The position numbers and the translations under genes were made by a program. From Chara braunii (taxonomy: Eukaryota; Streptophyta; Charophyceae; Charales; Characeae): a stretch of 37,490 nucleotides of DNA. This document shows, piece after piece, positions 1 through 10,410 of this stretch (within the stretch, counting starts at the first letter, position 1; the number at the start of each line of letters is the position of its first letter). Location: assembly GCA_003427395.1 (NCBI GenBank), contig BFEA01000807.1:92983-130472 (forward strand), in the 5' to 3' direction. A model generated the notes under the pieces. It searched no databases. It was not told the DNA's origin and saw nothing but the letters and a program-made list of their open reading frames with translations.

Positions 1-1408
1 AAACAGTTTGTCACAGCCCCTCGTTTGTTGTCCTCTTCTCTCTCTCTGCCTACGGTTTACCGGGCAGTTCTGTTTGTGACGATATATATATATTTGTTAT
101 TGTCTTACATTTCTGATTATTTGGAGCTCTTTGTAGTGTTGTGTGTGCCATTCCTCTCAGCATGGGCATCCAAAAGACCAGTGAGAATTTCCTTCTTCTT
201 CGCCATAAAGAAACTGGGAGATCAGTGTGTGTTGTTTCTGCATAAACTCTCCATGCCTACGAGTTTTGTCTTCTCACTGATCTCCCCAGTTTCGGCGCTT
301 TCTAACTTGTTTGGTGGCAGAAAGAAAAATACGGAGAGCCTACGAGCACACACTTCCAACCGCACTGTCCATGCCAACGTCCTGGCACTCACTCCCCTCC
401 TCCGCTCGCTAACGCAGACTGGCATGAACATGCTTCCATTCCCAGTATCCATCCCTTTGCTGTTCATGCACATTCCTTTGGCTCATTACTGCTTTTTTTC
501 TGTATAGATTTCAGACTGAAGCTGCTGCCTTGCAACCGACACCGGTTTCTTGGGCTGACCTAACCTTTTTGGCTTCACACCATGATGCCGTAGGTACTTG
601 CGAGATGGTCAGAGGAGGGATGCTGAGGATGCCTCACACAGCTAACCAGTAGCGCGATCGGGTTTCCCTTTTTCCATATGTTGTATCAGGGCCTTGTAGG
701 CATGGATCAAAACATTCTTGTTGATGTGTGTAAGGTTTCCGGGAGGGAGGGAGGGAGGACAAGGGGAACACAGGTCGGCGGTGAAGTGGGAATGTCAGAC
801 TGTTTTAGTGGAAGACACAAACATTTCGGTATGTGAGGCCCGCCGCAGGTACTGGTGGTGGTCGGCAGTCAGTATTGCCCCTCACTGTGTCCTTGCAACC
901 AAGTTCACGTATCGTAATTGTCGAACACAAGCTTGGCTTGCTGACTTGTTCACAGTGAGTAAGGGTTGCTTTTTCCAAGTGCTTTTTTTTGCCAAGTGCT
1001 TTTTCCTTTTTCTTTCCCTGTCTTATCCAATATGTCGATGCCGCACCTTGGACTGGTTGCTTCGTTAGCTTTGGTGTAACCCGTCTCGGTTGCTTAGTTA
1101 GCTTGGGTGTGAGCGAATCGTCTCGATTGCTGTGAGTAAGATGGCCACCCTCTGGGGGAGAGGTACTTTCTGCTGTGTGACAGAGAGAACATCGGCGGAT
1201 CTTGGGAACTGAAAGTTGGGTTTTTGCCAATCAATGCTGTTCAGGGGGTACTTCAGCCTTAACAGAAGGAAGTGTTCCTGTGAATCGGTTCGACTCATTA
1301 ATTTTCTTTGTGTTATCTATCACTCACATATGGGAGAGGAACCAGGCCGATGCTCTCCAGAAATGAAAGGATCCAGCATCATAAGGGCGTGATATAGTGT
1401 GAGCCTGG
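1..1408. other. Non-coding stretch, no recognised gene
   Basis: No reading frame here resembles a known protein. The longest frame, 25-507 on the plus strand, translates to a low-complexity hydrophobic sequence without recognisable motifs and looks like chance. A short imperfect tandem duplication of about 33 bp (GGTTGCTTCGTTAGC-type unit) lies around 1055-1130. TATATA and TCTCTC runs occur near 35-95. Confidence 0.6.
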
Positions 1409-1619
1409 AGTCTGTAGAGTCTTCTTTCTTGTGTGTTTGAGTGATTGTCTGCTTTGATTCTTGGTACAGGCACTCTTCAGGGCAGTGGTTGGTGCCCACC
1501 TCAGCGCAACCTGCAGTCTCTAGAGTCTTCAGTCTCGTGTGTGTGAGTGATAGTCTGCTTTGATTTTGGTACAGGTACCGTTCAGGGCAGTGGTTGGTCG
1601 TTGATGCTAAACTGCAACC
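1409..1619. repeat. Tandem duplication, 106 bp unit x2
   Basis: Two adjacent diverged copies of a ~106 bp unit. Each runs from AGTCT(G/C)TAGAGTCTTC through TGTCTGCTTTGATT and GGTACAGG to TTCAGGGCAGTGGTTGGT. The second copy starts at about 1515 and differs by scattered substitutions and small indels. No coding content was recognised. Confidence 0.8.
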
Positions 1620-3370
1620 AGGGTTAAGAAGGATTATGACTTGCAGTATCATCGGTTAGGGAACTCTGCAGCCGTAGATGGTTGAGCCTCGTGATGAGTT
1701 TGTCAAAATCTGACGACGTACGGTCTGTGACAGCGGCACATATCCTGTCATTTTCTCCCTTTCTGCCTATGGCTCACCCGGGCTCGAGGGTCCAGCCCCC
1801 TGACGAGTTGGTGAAACTCCAACAGAACAGTCTGTTGCATCTTCATTCCACACTCCTTACTTTCCTTGTCTTCCGTCCATCTTTCTTCTCTTTATCTCTT
1901 CTCTTTACTCTGCCTCTTTTTCACAGTGTGCAAGCGGGCCATTATGATGGCACACATGTGAGGAATGAGCCCTCGCGAGGCCCTTGTCAAGCATGCACAT
2001 GTTCTGGGCAGAGGCCCCCAGCAAGCCAAGTGCCCGCCCTAAGTGAAGGCGGGCCTGAATATTTACTAAAGGCCAAAATTCCATATTTTTCATATGTGGG
2101 TACTCAGGCTGTTGCAGCCCGTCAGTTGGTTGAGTGGATGCGTGAGCCTCCGTAAGCTGCGTCGTACAGTTTGGCCCAGGCCTTGGCAGTTGCGCCTGGG
2201 CACATACACACAATGAAGGGCCGATACATCACGAAGTGGCCACAGGCCTACACAAAAGGAACACTGTCGACGTACATACCCCGGGTCCTGTGCAAATGCA
2301 GCAAACGGCCCAAGTCTGGAGACTCAGGACGTGCCCAATTGTATAGGGCCCAGGCCTTCAACTGTAGCACCGGGCCTGGGCGCAGGCACTGGGGCCCAAC
2401 CGGAAGCTACTGGAAGCTTCCACCCAGGCCACACGCAACCAAGCAGAGGCTGCCACTTCCATATAGGAAGGCAGGCAGCCAGGGTCTGGCATTCTGGCCG
2501 CGCAGACAATGCGGTCACACTGCTGCGTTAGAGGCTGCGTGCTGCGCTATGGCCAGAGCGCGTGCGGGTGCATGTGAGGAGAAGAGGGGCGCTGCTGGGC
2601 AGCGGAGCGCTAGCAGCCATAGCCGGGCTGCAGGGCGCTACGGGGTAAGAGGGTGATCAGTGGCCTTCAGGAAGGAGGCGAGTGTGGGTGGACAGGGCCT
2701 GATGAGGGGAGACGAGACACGTACCTGGTACATGAGAGAGGTCGGCTATGGTGTTGATGTCATGTACACTGGTCTTCAAGAGTCGAAGTGCTGATGTAGG
2801 TAGGGTAGTCGAGTAGTGTAGGCTGGGCGCTGGGGGCCAGACAGAGAGGAGCGACTTTGGACACTGTGTTGGTGTGGCCTGAGGGCTTGAACATTGGCTC
2901 ATGACTTCATTGAATCGCTCTTATTTGGATGGAATCTCGGTGCATTTGTGCTCTCTGCATGTACACGACTACTTGGACATATGTGTGATTTCGCAACTTG
3001 GCTTTCTGTATATCGTTCCCACTCATATTCCTTGCACACAGGTATGCGGGGAGCTCACCCTCGACAACATCAATCCGGCGAGCCTAAAGGGGAGCTAAAC
3101 AAAGACATAAAAGAGAAACCATGAAAAAAGCCAAAGAATGGGTTCAGTGTGCTTCACGCTGTCTGCTATTTTCTTCGTCGCTTTGCAAAATGCGCTCTTT
3201 AGTTGATAGATACGTGATACGTGACATGTATTGTCTCGTATCTATGTATAGTCATTGATAACTGCCTGGTGGACGGTTGGCAGAAAGGGAGAAAGGGACA
3301 AGAAATGGGGGACTGTGGCAGACTTTCATCAGAGTTTCACTGACTCATGAGGAGGCTGAAACCCTCTACA
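1620..3370. other. Non-coding stretch, no recognised gene
   Basis: Several 60-160 codon frames occur, but none shows a recognisable domain. 2150-2660 is rich in short GGCCTGGGC / GCCCAGGCC palindromic words. 3137-3226 (GGTTCAGTGTGCTTCACGC through TTTGCAAAATGCG to a GATAGATACGTGA-like end) recurs in diverged form at about 4372-4446, so part of this region is a dispersed repeat of unknown class. Confidence 0.5.
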
Positions 3371-3845
3371 GGGCCTCCGCCACACCGCTTTAGAAACGCA
3401 AAAATGTTTCAAGAGTTGTCAGAATTTTTCAAGAGTCACTTTTCGAGAGTTTAGGAGCCTTAGCCACACAGCACTCTCGAAAAGTGAACTTTTGAAAACG
3501 GGCGCATCTGTTTTCAGCTCCTCAAGAGTGCTGTGTGGCTCTGCTGCGGAATGAACCCTTCATCCTTGTTCGCGAGTCCATTCTAGAGAATGGCCTGACG
3601 GATCCAACCATGGTGTCAGGGTAACGGCCTGACACCTCTTGAAAACCAAGTGCCCATCAAGTGCTCTCGCGAGGACGCTTGAAAAGAGAGGTATTGCAGG
3701 CCTGGGGTTTTCAGTGTTTCGAGAGCTACTCTTGAACCCATTTTCTGACACCTCTTGAAAGTGAATTTGGAAAAACTATCAACAGGCTGTGTGGCGGTGC
3801 TCGGACTCTTGAAAACACGGTTTCAAGAGTGGTGTGACGAGGCCC
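3371..3845. mobile_element. Foldback MITE with 28 bp terminal inverted repeats
   Basis: The left end starts GGGCCTCCGCCACACCGCTT and the right end is its imperfect reverse complement, ending GTGTGACGAGGCCC. A 3 bp ACA is present on both sides (3368-3370 and 3846-3848), a candidate target duplication. A perfect 16 bp inverted repeat AGCCACACAGCACTCT lies inside (3462-3477 against 3525-3540). The words CTCTTGAAA / TCAAGAGT and CCACAC-GC recur in both orientations throughout. There is no coding capacity, so it is a non-autonomous element. A 3 bp target duplication fits PIF/Harbinger or CACTA types, but assignment is uncertain. Confidence 0.7.
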
Positions 3846-4457
3846 ACAGTCTGCAGTCCCCTAACAGACAATGTTGTGATCGATGATCCACCTTAAAGAT
3901 ATTTGTGGGTACCAACCGCTGCCCCGCAACCAATACCCTGAGGGGTACCGGTGCTGAAAACCAAAGTAGACTATCAATCACCCACACCAGGACGGGGACT
4001 CTACAGACTGCAGGTTCACAACCCATTATAAGCCAGCAAAAAGCCCATGAAATAAAGGTAGTTCTTCCACTGCCATAAAATACAATCTACACACGCCGGT
4101 GGCACTAGAAGCACAGCATGGCTACGTAGTGACTACTGCCCTTCAACCTGCCCAGAGAATACTGTAGCAGGTAGCTGGCAAAGCTGTATATACATAATCA
4201 CTGAGAACTGCTCAGAGTATAAATACTACCCTCCCTTTGTCTTCCTTCCATCTCTCTTTACTCTTTATCCCCCTCTCCCTTTACTTCGGTGCTTTTTCAT
4301 ATTGTGCAAGTGAGCAGAGCAAATCCAAAGTAATGAAAGAAAAGAACTGCACAGGAACACGCAAAAGAACAGCCTCAGTGAGCTTCTTGTCTTCTATTTT
4401 TTTTGTTGTTTTGCAAAGTGTGGTCTCTTATTCAATAGATATGTGACAATATATATT
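3846..4457. other. Non-coding stretch with a dispersed repeat copy
   Basis: No gene recognised. 4372-4446 is a diverged second copy of the sequence at 3137-3226: both share CAGTG-GCTTC, a TCTTCTATTTT-like pyrimidine run, TTTGCAAA and an ATAGATA-GTGAC end. This suggests remnants of the same repeat family on either side of the MITE. Confidence 0.5.
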
Positions 4458-4645
4458 CCAGCGTTGCTAGCCCTCTTCGCTTGCAGATTGAGCGGCCAGC
4501 TCAGGCCTGTACAACCAGGCGCTGACTTTTTCTTTTGAAGAAAGATTTCCTCCAGCGTTGCTAGCCCTCTTCACTTGCAGATTGAACGGGCAGCTCAGGC
4601 CTGTACAACCAGGCGCTGATTTTTTCTTTTGGAAGAAAGATTTCC
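4458..4645. repeat. Tandem duplication, 94 bp unit x2
   Basis: Two adjacent, highly similar copies (4458-4551 and 4552-4645). Each starts CCAGCGTTGCTAGCCCTCTT, contains AGCTCAGGCCTGTACAACC and ends GAAGAAAGATTTCC. A few substitutions and a one-base indel separate them. They carry no recognised coding sequence. Confidence 0.9.
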
Positions 4646-5700
4646 TTTTGTTGGCACTCCCTGCATCACTCGTCATCTTTTGTTTTTTCTCGCTTCTCTG
4701 TTCTTTGCTTCATCTTTCCTATACTAATAAAGTTTATCAGCCCCGGTCTCAGAGACATCATGGCGTCTCAAACCTCGGTCGTGCGATTGTGAAAATCAAC
4801 AATCTGTAACGATCCTGACCAATTTCGAAGTGCAAAATTCACGAGAAAGCACAATGCCGTCCAATTGCAAAAGAAATGAATGAACGTGAGAGGAGGGAGA
4901 AATCAAGAAGAAGAAGATGTACACCAGCAAAGGACCAATGACAGTCCCTCCTCTTGCCAGCCAATTCCCCCTCCTTATTGCCTCTACTCTTATTCTATCG
5001 ACAATAATAATAATGATGATGAATGGTTGAACCAGAATCAAAGTCCGAATCCCACTTCTACTGCCTGGCATCAACAGAGGTCCACCATAGTCATGGCCTC
5101 CGTCTTCCTCCTCAATCAGGCCGAGGCTATGGCGGACTACTGAGGGCCTAGCCCTGTTGTGCAAAAGACAATGCAAAGCAGCTATGTTTGGTGCTACACA
5201 GGCCGCCATGCCTGGCTCTTCCTTGCAGCCTTCTTGGTGTGGCACAACCCCCACTGGGGCCTTCCACGTGCAGCGCCTAACTTGGTGATGAAGATGGTGT
5301 CCAGCATAGCCAGGTAGGTACCTCGCCATTCTCCTCCCGGTCCCCTTCTTCCTCCTCCTCCTACCGCTAGAGCTCCATCACAGCCGAGGTGGAAGCTCTC
5401 GGCCTTCTTCCTCCTCCCGGTGTTGGAATGCCCAGCACTCTTCCTTTCAACAGCGCCCAGCCTGCTAGCGCTTCCTCAAGCAGCATGTCGCCCAAACTTG
5501 CATACCGCAAATGAGGTATAGCCCAGGGCTCTGCCTGAAGGTATAGCGGCCTACCTGTCTCTTGGGTGGTGACTTCCAGGCCGCACGACCTCCAAGCAAC
5601 CGGTACCTCCTCCCTTTCGGAGGGAAACATCATTGCAGGCTCTAATATTGTTCTAACAGGCCCTAGACTCAGGCTACTTGGACTAATACCCTCCTAGACC
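4646..5700. other. Non-coding stretch, no recognised gene
   Basis: A 177-codon minus frame (4796-5329) and an 88-codon minus frame (5367-5633) are open but show no recognisable domain or motif. They sit in moderately GC-rich sequence with AATAATAATGATGATGA and CTTCCTCCTCC runs. I treat them as chance frames or decayed element sequence. Confidence 0.45.
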
Positions 5701-6060
5701 TAGCCTACAAACTATTGGGCCTCTAAAAATGCTAACTTTTATCTTCTTTTGCTCGGTCTCCAATTCCCGACACATCTACCACTACTTGAGTGGTACTGGC
5801 CGACCTACTACAGTGTTTTCCCCACTGCAACCGTCAAAGTCTCGACCACAGGTAAGTACAGGCCCTGCGGGGCCTCCAAACAAGCGTCCTTGCGTCGCAC
5901 TGACACTCAGACGGACAAGCACTCGGACAGGCACACAGACAAGCAAGCACGCACACACACAAACTTACAAAGCAGAACGCGGAAATCTCAGCAAGGCATT
6001 CATCCCAGCGGAAAAAACTGAGAAACAGCAGTGTTCTCAGTCTGTTGACAGATGATTACA
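5701..6060 (-). mobile_element. Start of a chromovirus 3' LTR (minus strand), inner boundary only
   Basis: On the minus strand the chromovirus pol remnant is followed by a polypurine tract (GAAGGGGGG, about 6061-6072) and then TGTAATCATCTGTCAACAGA starting at 6060. That is the expected order of 3' coding end, polypurine tract and LTR beginning with TG. The far end of the LTR and its partner were not found, so the lower limit given here is arbitrary. The sequence carries a GACA/CACA-rich run at about 5905-5960. Confidence 0.5.
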
Positions 6061-6700
6061 CTACCCCCCTTCAAGAGTGAGGTCCCTTCCAGTGAGTAAC
6101 TCATCGAGTCCCTGCAAAACGCATCATAGGCGAAAATTGAAAAGAGGGATGGGGAGTACGTTGTAACAGTGAGAACTGCAGTGATTTTCGGTTGTGCATC
6201 ATAAATAATTTGTCGCTCACATGGTTTGACGACGCAGGGTGCTCTTTGCAATAATTCCTCCTTTGAGATACAATACATACCATTCAGTGGGTGGTACAAA
6301 AAGTGAACTTCATACTGTCTGGTACGTCCATTGCCAGTATATCTCACAATCATGTCGAACTCATGACCAGCATCGAGAGCACGATGGATCATAAGCTTGC
6401 AATATGGAAAGGAACCAGGAGCACGATGCGAAAACAGATTGTATGCGTGAAAGACAAAATGCTTCCGCAGATGAGGAGGCATGTCAATCACATATGAAGG
6501 ATAAAATTATTTGTCGTTTCCACTACTTTTAACACCTTCCAAAGGTCATAATAGAGAGGAAGGAGTTTACAAGACATTCCCTTTTCTTTAGAGAACTCAA
6601 ACATTTTGACCCATACATAAAATTAATTGGAGTGGGCTGTGCAATAACTTCCCACTTTGAATGTTGCACGCCGACGCTTCTTATTAGCGTGTTTGATCAT
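6061..6700 (-). pseudogene. Chromovirus pol C-terminus: GPY/F module and diverged chromodomain
   Basis: Reading the minus strand from about 6700 down, one frame gives the KRRRATFKVG-type beginning of the integrase C-terminal module, then, after a stop and frame change, YVWVKMFEFSKEKG, KLLPLYYDLWKVLKVV and NNFIL. This is the layout of the GPY/F module of Ty3/Gypsy integrases. A 163-codon frame (6000-6491) follows. Its segment FDMIVRYTGNGRTRQYEV, continuing HFLYHPLNGMYCISKEEL (about 6228-6359), aligns in pattern with a chromodomain: strand, basic turn, YxVxxxxY, then an acidic helix. The usual tryptophans are replaced by F and Y. A chromodomain would tether integrase to modified histone H3. The frames are broken, so this is a remnant. 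The domain call is by pattern only. Confidence 0.6.
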
Positions 6701-6869
6701 GGTCTCCCGACGCTTATTCATTGCTACAACGACAACTTTGAGCAAGCGGTTGTAAATGGCATTGTATTCAGATCGGCCAGGTGTCAGACCGGGTGTCTGA
6801 TTTGGAAATAGGAAAGATAAAAGAGGATTGCGTATCTTTCATGCATTATGTAGCCGATTCGGTTTCATT

Positions 6870-7550
6870 GTCGGTGCAACTCACAATCGACAATTTACAT
6901 CCCACGTGTTTTGGTTGGGAATGATAAGAGTGCGAAGAGGTTAAGTAACAGTCTGGTTGATCTCCTCAACGAAACCATTGGCTTTGGGATGACGGATATA
7001 TGTCATTTTAAGCTTCATATTGTAGATTTAAGGAGTGAAATCCTTTCAATCTGCGTTCATGAACCGGGTGTCTCGGTCACTCACAAGAGTCTTCGGGAAC
7101 CCATTTTGCAGAATATAATGTGTATTAAATTCTTCGATTACAAGCTCAGTTGGGGCGTGAGGTGGCAATGGAATCCGATTTAAGAGTTTTGAAAAACAGT
7201 CAACAATCATCATCACTTGTGAATAATATTTTTTGCTCTTATTTCCCATATCTGTGAAATCAATGAAACTTGACTCTTCGGGGTTGTCGGGAATGGGTAG
7301 GGGATGAAGTAACCCATATGGTTTTTACCTAGATGATTTGATCCGTTGACAGACGTGACACTCAACAACAAACTTGTGTGCAACTCCTTTCATATCAAGC
7401 CGATCTAATTGTTGCAATAAACTTTCGTACGTTTTCTCAAAACCGAATTGTCGACTTCGGTCATGAGTCAGATCTAAGAAGCGAGTGTGGAGAGGTTCAT
7501 GGTTGGGTACATACAAAAGGTCATGCTTCTCATGGAAATAAGGTTAACTA
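6870..7550 (-). pseudogene. Ty3/Gypsy integrase remnant (zinc domain and DDE core)
   Basis: On the minus strand, the frame 7516-7325 encodes FLDLTHDRSRQFGFEKTYES and ends FVVECHVCQRIKSS, the H2C2 zinc-binding domain of Gypsy integrases. The frame 7249-7046 gives MMIVDCFSKLLNRIPLPP and FPKTLVSDRDTRF, containing the first two catalytic Asp residues. After stop codons (about 7045-6910) come MTYIRHPKANGFVEEINQT and then PLRTLI, with the catalytic Glu. Order and spacing match a Gypsy integrase that would insert element DNA into the chromosome. At least two internal stops and a missing stretch (7250-7325) show it is dead. Upstream, RNase H remnants lie beyond the inserted MITE. Confidence 0.85.
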
Positions 7551-7562
7551 CTACCTTCTTAA

Positions 7563-8142
7563 CCCGAAAAAAATGTACGTACCTTGTATACGAATACAAC
7601 GTACGGGGTACGTTGTATCCGAATACAACGTACGTACGTTATAGAACGAGTTTTAGGGTATAACTTTTCAGAAGCCTGTAGTACCGCCATTGTTTTTATT
7701 TTTTATCTCAAATTTGGTTGGGAATTTCGCCAAGACCCTCAGACAAAAGTTATTTGCAATGCAATGCTGTACAATATACTTTTTTTTTGGATTTTTTACT
7801 GACATTTTTTTTAAATCAAAATTTTGAAAAAATCAGTAAAAAAAAAAATCATCCTCGTTTTTATTCTTTTCTCGAATTTTCTTGTGAATTTTGATAAGAC
7901 CCTCAGGCAAACGTTGTTTGTATTGCATTGTTGTATAACATTTTATTTTTTTCGGATTTTTTTGATTATTTTTGAAAAATCAAAGTTTCAAAAATTCGAA
8001 TACAACATACGTACGTTGTATTTGAATACAACGTATGTACATTATATTCGAACGTACGTTCTATTCAGGGAAAAACAAACGATTTCTGAAAACACGATTT
8101 CCATAGGTAATTCGAATAGAACGTACGTACGTTTTTTTCAGG
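7563..8142. mobile_element. piggyBac-like MITE, 580 bp, TTAA-flanked
   Basis: The element starts CCCGAAAAAAATGTACGTAC and ends with the near-perfect inverse GTACGTACGTTTTTTTCAGG. TTAA sits directly outside both ends (7559-7562 and 8143-8146). TTAA target duplications and CC(C/T)-starting termini are the hallmark of the piggyBac superfamily. Subterminal words of the type GAATACAACGTACGTACGTT occur several times in both orientations (7575-7640 and 7995-8130). The AT-rich centre holds two diverged copies of a ~100 bp unit (about 7695-7790 and 7857-7960), each with AAGACCCTCAG(A/G)CAAA. No transposase is present. It splits the minus-strand chromovirus pol between RNase H and integrase. Confidence 0.82.
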
Positions 8143-8146
8143 TTAA

Positions 8147-8440
8147 GAAGGTAGCGTCTGGTCAAGGATAGCAATAAGCTCAGAATTCTTGACAATTTGC
8201 TCAAGTAGGTCGTCCTTGAGTTTCTTGTGGAGGTCGGAGGTACGGGCGGCGAGACAATGCTGCATCAACAACTAGATTATAATATCCCTTCTTATGCTTC
8301 AATTCAAAATAAAATATATATCAATTTATGCAATCACTGGGTCAATGTAATGGATAAGGTAATTTGCTCCTTAATCTGTTTCAAAGTCTTTGATCTAATT
8401 ATGAGTATTCCTACCAGCATTGATTGTCCTGGGATCCAAG
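8147..8440 (-). pseudogene. Chromovirus RNase H end and RNase H-integrase linker
   Basis: Minus-strand frames from about 8435 down read ILIIRSKTLKQIKEQITLS, a WLHKL-like stretch with the Trp codon replaced by TGA, then YFELKHKKG and VVDAALSRRP, followed after a frameshift by LKDDLLEQIVKNSELIAIL. This is the standard C-terminal part of Gypsy RNase H (the ADALSRRP signature) plus the linker before the integrase zinc domain. RNase H removes the RNA strand during reverse transcription. The remnant is cut off at about 8440, where unrelated sequence begins, and it is continuous in order with the integrase remnant beyond the MITE. Confidence 0.7.
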
Positions 8441-9282
8441 GGATTGGCTGAGCAGGCTATTGGAAGGAAGGGGGGACCTCTTCCCCCTCCATTCGGCGCT
8501 AGATACACAACTGCATGCTAGCTCCTCCCTCCCCCTAAGCCATACTAAAACCATACTAGCATCTCCCCCCCATTGAATCTTTGAACAACCCCATCATTCT
8601 CAGAAGGCTCCATCTATTGGTGGGGAGCGGCATCTTTGGCATTCTTGCCAAATAGAGATAGAGGTGTTCTCCTACAGGCCTTCTATCGTAACGTACCCCA
8701 GAGTTGTACTTACACTCCCACGGAGTTGCCTATTGAAGATTCCTAAACTGTTGGGCACGTTGTTGTCCTGGCAGCATTGATTACCCTAAAACCTGGGGAT
8801 TGACTGAGCAAGTAAAGCCTACATCGCTCCGCACCACTGTAGATCTACAATGGAGAGTCCATATGGTGGAAAGAGATTGGGGAAATCAGAAGGAGAGCAC
8901 AGAGGAAGCGCCCCATCTATCGTGGTCCAATCGCTAAAGTAGATATCATAGTCTCTTCTGAACACGTCTTCACCACGACCAATAGATAGAGCCTCTCCCC
9001 AGGTGCTAGTGGTGTCTGCTCTTACCAACACCAAACGTAGGAACTTAAATAAAAAGGTGAGATGTGACCAGTTTAATATATGATCCGTGGTCCATCCGAC
9101 CGGAAAAAAAAAAAAAAAAAAAAGTTAGCAAACGTACCTTTTTTGAAAACTTAGAAAAATAGTTGGGCTACCTTAGTCAACCAATTTGCTAAGATAAAGT
9201 GTCGTTTTTTTATTGATCACTTTAATATATGATTTGTGGTTTATCGGGCTACTAAGGCATGAAACTTATTTTTATGGGCCAA
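8441..9282. other. Non-coding stretch, unclassified repeats
   Basis: No gene recognised. A ~40 bp sequence, GCATTGATT through GGGATTG-CTGAGCA, occurs at 8418 and again at 8774. TTTAATATATGAT-GTGGT occurs at about 9073 and 9221. A 22-base poly(A) run lies near 9102-9123, which could be the tail of a retroposed copy. The 71-codon minus frame 8819-9034 shows no known motif. Confidence 0.5.
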
Positions 9283-9983
9283 AGAAAGGTCAGAATGGTA
9301 AGCTTGCGTACTCGACCCCGTTAGCGTTGTCTCTGTATTCAAGTTGTATTGTGGGAGAGAGCGGTGCAACCGTTAAAAATAAATAAATAAATAAAATGAA
9401 AACCAGATGAGTGAGTAGTCCTAGATGTGATGACAGGTGTCTCGTGAATATCAAGCGAAGGTTAGGTGAGTGTCATGTGAATACCATGACCATTTTTTGT
9501 TGTCGGTTCGATAAAAGTTAATAAGGGAATGGTTGTTTGAAGGGGGTCGATGGGTGGGGTGAGGGGGATTGTGTGTCGCGATCGTGTCGGGATGAAAAGA
9601 GATGGGAAAGGAGAAAGTTCATTGATGGAAGAAAGGTCAGAATGGTAGGCTTGAGTACTCAACCCCTCAAGCGTTGTCTCTGTATTGTACTGTGGGAGAG
9701 AGTGGTGCAACCATTAAAAAAATAAAATAAAAGAAAATAAATCAGATGAGCAAGTTGTTAAAGATATGATGACAAGTGTATTGTGAATGTCAAGCGAGAG
9801 TCAGGTGAGTGTCGTGTGAATACCATGACCATTTTATTTTTTTTATTAGTTGTCGGTTCGACAAAAAATGATAAGGAAATGATTGTTTGAAGAGGTCGAG
9901 GGTCGACTGGTGGGGTAAGAGGGATTGTGTGTCACGATCGTCTAGGGATGAAAAGGGATGGGAAAAGAGAAAGTTCGTTGATG
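9283..9983. repeat. Tandem repeat, about 347 bp unit x2
   Basis: Two adjacent diverged copies start AGAAAGGTCAGAATGGTA at 9283 and 9630. Shared landmarks in order are GCGTTGTCTCTGTATT, GTGGGAGAGAG-GGTGCAACC, an A-rich run, GTGAATACCATGACCATTTT, TTGTCGGTTCGA and GATGAAAAG-GATGGGAAA. Divergence is substantial (many substitutions and short indels), so the duplication is old. No coding content recognised. Confidence 0.9.
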
Positions 9984-10410
9984 AAATTTTTTCATTTCGA
10001 CATGGATTGGTAAAGGTATTATTGACAAAGGAGAATGCGGTTTGCGAGTGGGGTTGGGTGGGTGGTTGTGGATGGGAGATCGATGACCGTTCCCCTCGTT
10101 TCATAAATTTCGTAGATGGTCGAGCGGGCGAGGTTAATACGAACATATTCTACATGGTCATCGCAGTGGTGGAAGGGTTGAGGTATATAAAGGCTGTGTT
10201 ATTTTTTTTAGGGTGACACTCAAATTCGCAATGGCCACACAAAATTATTGCATAGTGGATTTAAAATCATTACTTAAATGTGAGATGTCATGAACATATA
10301 AAAAAATATAATGTGTTAGGAAAATTAGTATTGTTTCTTTAATTTTCTTTATTTTCTCTCGATAAGATTTTTTTTGCTGTGATCGGAAATCATGGTGTGC
10401 TTGCTTGGCG
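9984..10410. other. Non-coding stretch, nothing recognised
   Basis: The sequence shifts from G-rich to AT-rich at about 10200. No reading frame, RNA gene or repeat boundary could be supported, apart from adjacency to the tandem repeat on the left and the inverted-repeat element on the right. Confidence 0.5.

Noticed and set aside
25-507. 160-codon plus-strand frame with hydrophobic stretches
   Set aside because: Pyrimidine-rich low-complexity translation, no domain, no recognisable start context or homologue pattern; likely chance.
4796-5329. 177-codon minus-strand frame
   Set aside because: An Ile run comes from an AAT/ATG-type repeat; no motif or domain recognised and no supporting context.
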